From Rhodobacterales bacterium (GTDB lineage: Bacteria > Pseudomonadota > Alphaproteobacteria > Rhodobacterales > Rhodobacteraceae): DNA of 6,726 nucleotides. Under the pieces are notes generated by a model. That model was not told the DNA's origin and made no database searches. It saw only the letters and a program-made list of their open reading frames with translations. Of this stretch, positions 1-5,244 are shown one piece after another. The stretch is from the NCBI GenBank assembly GCA_025357355.1, contig JANXPK010000242.1:1-6726 (forward strand), written 5' to 3'. Positions within the stretch are counted from its first letter, which is position 1. The number at the start of each line of letters is the position of its first letter. Position numbers and translations under genes: made by a program.

Positions 1-208
1 GGTGCGGGGCGAGGGGTTGATATTGGGGTTGAAGTGCCGGGCGCTGAACACCGACGTGGTCAAGGCGGGCTACGGCGCCCATGTGCTGACGGTGCCGGCG
101 GCGGACAATGTGATCCGGCTTCTGCCCGCGCTGAACATCACCGATGGCGATCTGACCGAGGCGCTGGCGCGTCTGGACCAAGCGGCGGTGGCGGTGGAAC
201 ATGGCTAG
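1..208 (+). CDS. argD: Acetylornithine aminotransferase, C-terminal fragment (5' end outside window)
   Basis: This is the last 68 or so codons of a PLP-dependent class III aminotransferase that makes N-acetylornithine from N-acetylglutamate semialdehyde in cytoplasmic arginine synthesis; the enzyme often also acts on succinyldiaminopimelate. The visible part carries the family's C-terminal signature: an RGEGLILGLKC segment, then TVPAADNVIRLLPALNIT, the stretch closing the small domain around the substrate carboxylate site. The PLP lysine lies outside the window. The reading frame begins at base 2 and is open from the window edge, so the GTG there is an internal Val, not a start. The stop overlaps the next gene by 8 bases. 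A complete argF follows one gene later, supporting argD over other class III aminotransferases. Confidence 0.9.
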   Translation, partial: VRGEGLILGLKCRALNTDVVKAGYGAHVLTVPAADNVIRLLPALNITDGDLTEALARLDQAAVAVEHG

Positions 209-713
209 CTATGCGTTGCGGGCGTTGACGCGGGCCGATCTGCCGCTGGTCGCGACCTGGCTCGACACGCCGCACGCGCGGGCTAGGTGGGGCGACCCGG
301 CCGAGCAGTTGGCGCTGGTCACCGAAGATCTGGACGAGCCGCTGATGGATCAGCAGATCGCCAGTTTCGGGGACCGGCCCTTTGGCTATCTGCAAAGCTA
401 CCCGGTTCATGCCTGGCCTGCGGGCGCGCCGCATCTGGCAGACTTTCCTTCGGGCACCGTGGCCGTCGATTGCTTTGTCGGCCCGGTCGACATGATCGGG
501 CAAGGTCACGGATCGGCCATGCTGCGGCTTTATGCGCGCACTCTTCTGGGCAAGGGCGCCCCCGGTGTCGTCATTGATCCCGACCCGGAAAACGAACGCG
601 CCGTGCGGGCCTACCGACGAGCGGGCTTTCAGGACGTCGCGCAGAGGCCCGATGGTGCGGGCGACATGACGCTGGTCATGCGCTTTGATCCCTCCCCCAT
701 CATCTTTTCATAA
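201..713 (+). CDS. GNAT family N-acetyltransferase
   Basis: A 170-residue acetyl-CoA-dependent acetyltransferase, probably cytoplasmic. The acetyl-CoA pyrophosphate loop (motif A) is visible as IGQGHGSAML at about residues 99-108. The following block, DPDPENERAVRAYRRAGF at about 126-143, is typical of the AAC(6')/IucB-like branch (Acetyltransf_8 type). The acceptor substrate cannot be told from sequence; resistance should not be assumed from the resemblance. The ATG lies inside the end of argD, in another frame, behind a GGTGGA-like ribosome site, so translation is probably coupled. It sits between argD and argF as a passenger in an arginine operon. The last residues (SPIIFS) and the stop codon lie in what looks like the start of an extragenic repeat, so the native C-terminus may have been replaced. 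Confidence 0.85.
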   Translation: MASYALRALTRADLPLVATWLDTPHARARWGDPAEQLALVTEDLDEPLMDQQIASFGDRPFGYLQSYPVHAWPAGAPHLADFPSGTVAVDCFVGPVDMIGQGHGSAMLRLYARTLLGKGAPGVVIDPDPENERAVRAYRRAGFQDVAQRPDGAGDMTLVMRFDPSPIIFS

Positions 714-744
714 ATATCCCGGGGGTCCGGGGGCTGGCCCCCGG
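690..744. repeat. GC-rich extragenic palindromic repeat (REP-like) with strong hairpin
   Basis: The arms CCGGGGG (727-733) and CCCCCGG (738-744) form a perfect 7-bp stem with the tetraloop CTGG. A second copy of the left arm, CCGGGGG at 719-725, could pair with the same right arm. The AT-richer lead-in at about 690-718, which includes the GNAT stop codon, looks like part of the same unit; I recall similar ATATCCCGGGGGTCCGGGGG strings scattered between genes in Rhodobacteraceae genomes. There is no T-run after the stem, so it is not a canonical terminator. It could still stabilise the upstream mRNA end or reduce readthrough into argF. The outer boundaries are estimates. Confidence 0.55.
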
Positions 745-767
745 TTCCACCTATCCAAGAGAACCGC

Positions 768-1694
768 ATGAAACACTTCCTAGATATCCACAAGACCGAC
801 GCCGCCGACCTGCGCGCGATGATCAACTCGGCCCGGGCGATGAAGATTGCGCGCAATGACCGACCCAAGGGCGAGCCCGATGACGTGCAGCCGCTTGCCG
901 GGCGCATGGTGGCGTTGATCTTTGAAAAGCCTTCGACCCGGACGCGGGTCAGCTTTGATGTCGGCGTGCGCCAGATGGGCGGGCAGACCATGGTGCTGTC
1001 GGGCAAGGAAATGCAGCTTGGCCATGGCGAGACGATTGCCGACACGGCACGGGTCCTCAGCCGCTATGTCGATCTGATCATGATCCGCACCTATGAAGAG
1101 GCGACGCTGCTGGAGATGGCCGAGCATGCCACGGTGCCGGTGATCAACGGGCTGACCAACCGCACCCATCCCTGCCAGATCATGGCGGACGTGATGACCT
1201 ATGAAGAGCATCGCGGCCCCATAGCCGGGCGGCAGGTGGTCTGGGCGGGCGATGGCAACAATGTCTGCGCCAGTTTCCTGCACGCGGCGGGGCAATTCGG
1301 GTTCGACTTTACCTTCACCGGGCCGGAGACATTGGAGCCGGAGGACAAGTTCGTCGGATTTGCCCGCGGCAAAGGCAGCCGCGTCGTGATGGAGCGCGAT
1401 CCGCTGCGCGCCGTACAGGGCGCCGATCTGGTGGTGACCGACACCTGGGTCAGCATGCACGACCCCGAAAGCGCCAAGGAGCGGCGGCACAATCAGCTGT
1501 CGCCCTATCAGGTCAACGACGCGCTGATGGCCCATGCCAAGCCTGACGCCCTGTTCATGCACTGCCTGCCCGCCCATCGCAACGACGAGGTCACCTCTGC
1601 CGTGATGGACGGGCCGCATTCGGTGGTGTTTGATGAGGCCGAGAACCGCCTGCACGCGCAAAAGGCGGTGATGCGGTGGTGTCTGGGCGTGTAG
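768..1694 (+). CDS. argF: Ornithine carbamoyltransferase (anabolic)
   Basis: Transfers the carbamoyl group of carbamoyl phosphate to ornithine, giving citrulline, in cytoplasmic arginine synthesis. At 308 residues it has normal family length. The carbamoyl-phosphate loop STRTR is at 56-60 in the context FEKPSTRTRVSF. The HPCQ motif is at 134-137, the ornithine-binding DTWVSM at 225-230, and the catalytic HCLPAHR at 265-271. The residue after SM is His rather than the usual Gly of the SMG loop, followed by a DPESAKERRHNQ stretch; I believe this is a lineage variant. The ATG follows an AAGAGA ribosome site with a 5-base spacer. It is separated from the GNAT gene by only 54 bases containing the hairpin repeat, so it is probably cotranscribed with argD or partly insulated from it. 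Confidence 0.97.
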   Translation: MKHFLDIHKTDAADLRAMINSARAMKIARNDRPKGEPDDVQPLAGRMVALIFEKPSTRTRVSFDVGVRQMGGQTMVLSGKEMQLGHGETIADTARVLSRYVDLIMIRTYEEATLLEMAEHATVPVINGLTNRTHPCQIMADVMTYEEHRGPIAGRQVVWAGDGNNVCASFLHAAGQFGFDFTFTGPETLEPEDKFVGFARGKGSRVVMERDPLRAVQGADLVVTDTWVSMHDPESAKERRHNQLSPYQVNDALMAHAKPDALFMHCLPAHRNDEVTSAVMDGPHSVVFDEAENRLHAQKAVMRWCLGV

Positions 1695-1698
1695 CGAC

Positions 1699-1715
1699 CG
1701 GGGGTATGCGCCCCG
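1699..1715. terminator. Possible bidirectional hairpin between convergent genes
   Basis: The arms CGGGG (1699-1703) and CCCCG (1711-1715) form a 5-bp GC stem with a 7-base loop. It fills the 25-base gap between the argF stop and the stop of the opposing gene, where a shared terminator would be expected. No T-run follows on either strand and the stem is short, so the call rests mainly on position. Confidence 0.25.
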
Positions 1716-1719
1716 CGCG

Positions 1720-2568
1720 TCACTTGCTCATCCAGATCTCGAAATGCCCAGGGGGCACGTTCCGGGCCAAGCCGGTCGCGGACAGGTCCTGAACGCTGAC
1801 CGGCGGATTGCCGGGGCGCAGGCTGGACACGGTTTGGGCCAGCAGGTTGGCGCGGGGCTGGTCGCCGGCGTAGAAATAACGCACCTCCATCAGCCCATCG
1901 GCGGCGGCCAGACGTTCGCCTCCGCTGTCAGCACCTTGCACCTGCCAGCCAAGGCCAACAAGTTTTGTTGCCAGTCCAACCACATCCTGACGCGCCAGCA
2001 CGGCGAACTGGATGAAGACCTGATTGTCGTCGGGCCGGACCTCATCAACCATTGTGGGGCGCAGTTTGCTTGCATGCGCATGGGTCACAGGGAAGGCAGC
2101 CTGGATCAGCACGTCAGGCCCGTTCGACGGGTTGGTGTTCTGCGACGACTGCCCCGGTGCCTTGCTGGACGCCTGATTGGTCCGCGTGTAGCCTGCCGCT
2201 GCGGCGTTGAAGCCGCAACGATCCTGGAACGGATCGACCAGACACAGCGCGGTGGCGAGCGGCGGGGCATAAAAGCTTTGGGTGGCGACTTGCAGCATCA
2301 ACACGGAAAGCCACCCGATGAACAACAGGACCACGCCCCACGAGAGGACGTGTTTCAGCATCCCGTCAATCTGCGCCAATGCGCCGATGATCACGGAAAA
2401 GACCATGAGATAGATCGGGATCGACCAGAACGGGATATTGGCGTCGACGAGGTAGTTGGCGAGGTAGATCGAAAGCGCCAGCACCAGAAACCCGAAATAC
2501 AGAAATTTGGTGCGTTTGGGGTCAATATTCAGGGCTGTGGCGAAAAGGGCAGACGGATCAATGGCCAT
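1720..2568 (-). CDS. Unrecognised membrane protein with three TM helices and a soluble C-terminal domain
   Basis: I do not recognise this 282-residue protein. The N-terminal third has three hydrophobic segments (about 22-40, 47-65 and 73-96). A polar, Asn/Gln/Ser-rich linker (about 126-150) follows a short stretch holding two cysteines (109 and 118) that could pair. The C-terminal region (about 184-282) looks like a compact alpha/beta domain: VFIQFAVLARQD, a helix, GWQVQG, GGER, then MEVRYFY and a final FEIWMSK strand. This loosely resembles LytR_C-like domains and C-terminal modules I recall on some bacterial membrane and peptidase-like proteins; that link is only inference. The ATG at 2568 is chosen because GGAG lies 9 bases upstream; the longer TTG start at 2583 overlaps that ribosome site. 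It converges on argF and diverges from the metal exporter, so it is probably monocistronic. Confidence 0.8.
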   Translation of the reverse strand: MAIDPSALFATALNIDPKRTKFLYFGFLVLALSIYLANYLVDANIPFWSIPIYLMVFSVIIGALAQIDGMLKHVLSWGVVLLFIGWLSVLMLQVATQSFYAPPLATALCLVDPFQDRCGFNAAAAGYTRTNQASSKAPGQSSQNTNPSNGPDVLIQAAFPVTHAHASKLRPTMVDEVRPDDNQVFIQFAVLARQDVVGLATKLVGLGWQVQGADSGGERLAAADGLMEVRYFYAGDQPRANLLAQTVSSLRPGNPPVSVQDLSATGLARNVPPGHFEIWMSK

Positions 2569-2577
2569 AATTGGACA

Positions 2578-2581
2578 CTCC
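2578..2581 (-). promoter_or_regulatory. Ribosome binding site fixing the start at 2568
   Basis: On the minus strand GGAG stands 9 bases before ATG 2568. The alternative in-frame TTG (2583) is fused to this same GGAG, so it would have no ribosome site of its own in the right place. The shorter protein is therefore preferred. Confidence 0.6.
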
Positions 2582-2621
2582 AAAATGAGCTGGGGCTAAA
2601 ATAGGGACGGACAATCAGAAT

Positions 2622-2650
2622 ATTTTCCGCTTTTTGGGGCGATTTGTCAA
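2622..2650 (-). promoter_or_regulatory. Sigma-70-like promoter for the minus-strand membrane protein
   Basis: Read on the minus strand, a perfect TTGACA -35 (2645-2650) is followed after 17 bases by GAAAAT (2622-2627), which matches TATAAT at four of six positions. Transcription would begin near 2615, leaving a leader of about 45 bases before ATG 2568. The surrounding stretch is locally AT-rich in an otherwise GC-rich window, which supports the call. Confidence 0.55.
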
Positions 2651-2802
2651 TCATCAGACGAGCTGACCACCAGGCTGTTCAACCTTCAGGAAGGATGTGG
2701 TGTCCATTCTGACCGCGTTGCACCTGACGCGGCCTCAGTCGTACGGGGTCAACGGGGTTTGGAACCGCTGACCCGCGCAAGCGGCCATGTACAGTGGTGT
2801 CT
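2651..2802. other. Left part of the divergent intergenic region, with inverted repeats
   Basis: No convincing gene is seen. The segment has a short palindrome CCTTC-AG-GAAGG (2683-2694). It also has a longer inverted repeat with arms GGGTCAACGG (2746-2755) and CCGCTGACCC (2765-2774), nine of ten positions paired with one A-C mismatch and a 9-base loop. Its right arm can alternatively use CCGCT (2765-2769) to pair with AGCGG (2780-2784), so the two folds exclude each other. No good -35/-10 pair for the rightward gene was found here. A 22-codon open frame (2787-2855, ATG to TGA, ending inside the exporter start) exists but lacks a ribosome site. Confidence 0.4.
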
Positions 2803-2826
2803 GGGGGTATAAAGTGCCATACCTCC
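2803..2826 (+). promoter_or_regulatory. Dyad symmetry overlapping a TATAAA box, candidate operator or leader hairpin
   Basis: GGTAT (2806-2810) and ATACC (2819-2823) are inverted arms separated by 8 bases. With one G-U pair the stem extends to 8 bp (2803-2810 with 2819-2826). The left arm runs into TATAAA (2808-2813), the best -10-like hexamer on this strand, although no matching -35 is present 16-18 bases upstream. If TATAAA is the -10, the dyad is placed like a repressor operator. If transcription starts further upstream, it would be an RNA hairpin. It sits just ahead of a metal exporter gene, where metal-responsive control is common. Confidence 0.4.
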
Positions 2827-2827
2827 G

Positions 2828-2848
2828 CGCAAATGCGGGAGATTTGCG
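2828..2848 (+). promoter_or_regulatory. Hairpin presenting the ribosome binding site of the metal exporter
   Basis: CGCAAAT (2828-2834) and ATTTGCG (2842-2848) are perfect 7-base inverted arms around the 7-base loop GCGGGAG. The loop contains the GGGAG ribosome site (2837-2841), and the right arm ends at the base before ATG 2849. The start would therefore lie at the foot of a stem with the ribosome site in its apical loop. This could tune translation of the exporter or, as DNA, bind a regulator. Confidence 0.45.
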
Positions 2849-4129
2849 ATGGTGAACCGGGTGCTGGATTGGCTGGGGTTTGGGGGACACAGGGCCGCGG
2901 AGCATGATCACGGACATGGTCATACCCATGGCGTGATGGATGCGGGGATCGCGGCGAACGAACGGGGGATGTGGGCGATCAAGTGGTCGTTCGCCATCTT
3001 GATTGTAACCGGGCTGTTGCAGATTGTCGTGGTGGCGGCCTCGCATTCGGTGGCGCTGCTGGCCGACACCATCCACAATTTCGCCGATGCGACGACGGCC
3101 TTGCCGCTTGGCGTGGCCTTTGTGCTGGCGCGACGCAAGCCCAGCGCGCGATTTCCCTACGGGCTGGGAAGGGTCGAGGATCTGGCGGGGCTGATGATCG
3201 TCGGGATCATCCTGTTCAGTGCGGTGGTGGCCGGATATGAGGCGATCTCGCGGCTGATCAGTCCGCTGCCGGTGCACAATCTGGGCTGGCTGGCGATGGC
3301 GGGTGCGATCAGCTTTCTGGGCAACGAGGTGGTGGCGGTGCTGCGCATAAGGGTGGGCCGCGAGATCAGTTCTGCGGCGCTGATTGCGGACGGGTATCAC
3401 GCGCGCACTGATGGGCTGACCAGTCTGGCGGTGGTGGCGGGGGCGGGCGGGGTCTGGCTGGGGTTTCCGCTGGCCGATCCGCTGATTGGCTTGGGCATCA
3501 CCGTGGCGATCTTCGCGATCGTCTGGCAATCGGCGCGGTCGGTGTTGGTGCGGATGCTGGACGGGGTGGAGCCGGGGCTGTTGGACGAGATCGGACATGC
3601 CGCGGCCCATGTGCCGGGGGTTGCGGTGCAGGAAGCGCGGGCGCGCTGGCTCGGTCACCGGTTGCAGGTCGAGCTGGTGCTGACGGCGGATGAGGGGATG
3701 CTGCTGGCTGAGGCCAATACTCTGGCGGCGCGGGTGGAGGAGGAATTGCATCACCATCTGCCTGCATTGGCGGCGGCCAGCATCCGCTTTGCGCCCCTTG
3801 CGGGCGGTCATCATCATGCGCCCGCGCCGTTTCTGGTCGGCGGTCAACTTGCCGCCGGTGTGTTGCAGATCGTGGACACTCCTGACGGCGAGCGGATGCA
3901 ACTGCGGCTGTCGCGCCATGTCGAGGCGCTGCAGGCCGAGGTCGGCATCGCGCGCCCGTCGGGAACAGAACGGCTGGTGCTGTGGCCGGTGGCGGGCAAC
4001 CACCATCTGTTGCAAAGCCTGCAAGCCCCGGCCGAGCCGCACGGTTTTGACGCGGTGCTGACCCTGTCGGCCGGGAAGGCACGCGAAGAGGTGGGTTTCA
4101 CGATGGCCGAGCCACATCATCACGGTTGA
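2849..4129 (+). CDS. Cation diffusion facilitator (probable Zn2+ exporter) with a long C-terminal extension
   Basis: A 426-residue inner-membrane metal/proton antiporter of the CDF family, which usually runs about 300 residues. An N-terminal His-rich stretch, EHDHGHGHTHG (18-28), precedes six predicted helices (about 42-62, 66-92, 114-136, 145-165, 174-204, 209-229). The transport site is formed by HxxxD in helix 2 (H76, D80) and HxxxD in helix 5 (H184, D188), the pattern of zinc-type members such as ZitB. The FPYGLGRVEDLAGL motif (102-115) is the conserved segment after helix 2. A cytoplasmic ferredoxin-like domain spans about 235-315. Residues about 320-426 are extra: an HHH cluster (321-323), a beta-rich segment, then a terminal HHH (423-425). 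The ATG has a GGGAG ribosome site inside a hairpin loop. Metal specificity is inferred from the motif only. Confidence 0.88.
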   Translation: MVNRVLDWLGFGGHRAAEHDHGHGHTHGVMDAGIAANERGMWAIKWSFAILIVTGLLQIVVVAASHSVALLADTIHNFADATTALPLGVAFVLARRKPSARFPYGLGRVEDLAGLMIVGIILFSAVVAGYEAISRLISPLPVHNLGWLAMAGAISFLGNEVVAVLRIRVGREISSAALIADGYHARTDGLTSLAVVAGAGGVWLGFPLADPLIGLGITVAIFAIVWQSARSVLVRMLDGVEPGLLDEIGHAAAHVPGVAVQEARARWLGHRLQVELVLTADEGMLLAEANTLAARVEEELHHHLPALAAASIRFAPLAGGHHHAPAPFLVGGQLAAGVLQIVDTPDGERMQLRLSRHVEALQAEVGIARPSGTERLVLWPVAGNHHLLQSLQAPAEPHGFDAVLTLSAGKAREEVGFTMAEPHHHG

Positions 4130-4183
4130 GCGATAGCCCTTGCCAAGGCGGGCGTTTCAGAGCTTTGTTGCGTCCGCATTATC

Positions 4184-4188
4184 GGAGG
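4184..4188 (+). promoter_or_regulatory. Ribosome binding site fixing the start at 4194
   Basis: GGAGG stands 5 bases before ATG 4194. The frame is open upstream to a TTG at 4140, but that has no comparable ribosome site, and the DUF1993 homology begins after ATG 4194. Confidence 0.7.
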
Positions 4189-4193
4189 TCTCC

Positions 4194-4682
4194 ATGCAAT
4201 CACCCGTTCCCGCCCTTGTTCATTCCCTGACCGCGATGTCGAAAATCCTCGAAAAGGCCGAGGCTTTTGCCGAAGCCAAGAAGATGAAGCCTGAGGTGAT
4301 CCCGCAACTGCGGCTGATCGCCGACATGCTGCCGTTCTGGCGCCAGATCACCATTGCCTGCGACCACGCCAAAGGCATGTCCGCCCGGCTGGCGGGGGCT
4401 GAGGTGCCGAGCTTTGCCGATACCGAAACGACGGTGGCTGAGTTGAAGGACCGCATCGCCAAGACCGTAGCCTTCATGCAGACCCTGCCTGAGGCAGCCT
4501 TTGCCGACGCCGAGGGCCGCACGATCAATATCACGGCCGGTGGGCGCGACCGGAGCTTTGCTGCGATGCAGTATTACCTGAGCTATGCCTTGCCGAACTT
4601 CTTTTTCCACCTGACGACCGCCTATGACATCCTGCGGTCGAACGGCGTGGAAATCGGCAAGACCGATTTTATCGGCGGCTGA
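4194..4682 (+). CDS. DUF1993 family protein
   Basis: A 162-residue, mostly helical, probably cytoplasmic protein. I recognise the DUF1993 pattern in this order: ILEKAEAFAEAKK near the N-terminus, LRLIADMLPFWRQITIACDHAKG in the middle, a TVAELKDRIAKT helix, and a closing YALPNFFFHLTTAYDILR followed by NGVEIGK and DFIGG. The family resembles DinB/YfiT-like four-helix bundles, but its biochemical role is unknown as far as I know. ATG 4194 is preferred because GGAGG precedes it. It is the first gene of the compact right-hand cluster: only 4 bases separate its stop from the isochorismatase-like gene. The 64-base gap to the metal exporter shows no clear promoter or terminator, so transcription may continue from upstream. 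Confidence 0.85.
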   Translation: MQSPVPALVHSLTAMSKILEKAEAFAEAKKMKPEVIPQLRLIADMLPFWRQITIACDHAKGMSARLAGAEVPSFADTETTVAELKDRIAKTVAFMQTLPEAAFADAEGRTINITAGGRDRSFAAMQYYLSYALPNFFFHLTTAYDILRSNGVEIGKTDFIGG

Positions 4683-4686
4683 AATC

Positions 4687-5244
4687 GTGGGCACCGCGCT
4701 TGTGGTCGTCGATGTGCAGAAGGCCTTCGTTGCGGACCGTGACGAAGGCTACCCTTGGGCCAATGCCGACGCGCCGCAACGGATCGCCGATCTGTTGGCG
4801 GCGTTTCGCGCGGCCGGGTTGGCGGTGGTGCATGTTCATCACCACGGGACGGACCCGGCGGACAACTTTCATCCCGGCAACCCCCTGTCTGTTGCGATGG
4901 ACGAGGCCGCGCCGCTGGCCGGTGAGACTCTGGTGATCAAGCACGGCTCTTCCGCCTTCATCGGCACCGATCTGGAAGCGGTTCTGCGCGGTGCCGGTCT
5001 GGACCGGCTGGTGCTGGCCGGTGGGGCCGCGAACTACTGCGTGGAAAGCACGGCACGGATGGCGGGCGATCTGGGTTTTGCCACAACAGTCGTGGGCGAC
5101 GCGCTGATCAATTTCCAGAAGACCTTGCGCGACGGGCGGGTGATGCCGCCCGGCGATGTGCTGGCAATGACGCTCGCCAATCTGGACGGCGAGTTTGCCC
5201 GCATCGCCACCACCACCGAGGTGCTGGCCGAGGTTGCCGCCTGA
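4687..5244 (+). CDS. Isochorismatase-like cysteine hydrolase
   Basis: A 185-residue member of the isochorismatase/nicotinamidase superfamily, cytoplasmic. The Asp-Lys-Cys triad is visible: D9 in LVVVDVQ, K85 in LVIKHGSSAF and C118 in GGAANYCVESTA. The GGAAN segment before the cysteine matches the cis-peptide/oxyanion region. HVHHHG (49-54) follows the second strand. The family includes nicotinamidases, pyrazinamidase-like and carbamoyl-hydrolysing enzymes; the substrate cannot be chosen here. The likely start is GTG 4687, because it sits just before the first beta strand and gives normal family length; extending upstream would overlap DUF1993 coding sequence. It has no strong ribosome site and starts 4 bases after the previous stop, which suggests translational coupling. 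Confidence 0.88.
   Translation: MGTALVVVDVQKAFVADRDEGYPWANADAPQRIADLLAAFRAAGLAVVHVHHHGTDPADNFHPGNPLSVAMDEAAPLAGETLVIKHGSSAFIGTDLEAVLRGAGLDRLVLAGGAANYCVESTARMAGDLGFATTVVGDALINFQKTLRDGRVMPPGDVLAMTLANLDGEFARIATTTEVLAEVAA

Noticed and set aside
201..713. Aminoglycoside 6'-N-acetyltransferase resistance gene
   Set aside because: The acetyl-CoA motif and following block resemble that branch, but this is shared by many housekeeping acetyltransferases and the aminoglycoside-binding residues cannot be verified.
719..744. Rho-independent terminator between the GNAT gene and argF
   Set aside because: The stem is strong but has no T-run after it, and argF needs transcription from upstream; described as a repeat instead.
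780..1661. Minus-strand open frame opposite argF
   Set aside because: argF is unambiguous on the plus strand with all catalytic motifs; the antisense frame has no recognisable domain.
1744..2604. Plus-strand open frame (286 codons) opposite the three-helix membrane protein
   Set aside because: Composition is charged and His/Gln/Gly-rich with no motif, while the minus-strand frame has clean membrane helices, a ribosome site and a promoter.
2735..4123. Long open frame (462 codons) on the minus strand across the whole CDF gene
   Set aside because: Its product is Arg/His/Gln/Pro-rich low-complexity sequence without domains, and the plus strand holds a clear CDF transporter. It is an antisense by-product of high GC content.
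4137..4147. Palindrome CCTTGCCAAGG after the exporter gene
   Set aside because: The central loop is one base, so it cannot form a useful RNA hairpin, and nothing else supports a binding site.
4154..4182. Promoter with CATTAT as -10 ahead of the DUF1993 gene
   Set aside because: The -35 match is poor and the start would fall on the ribosome site, leaving no leader to contain it.
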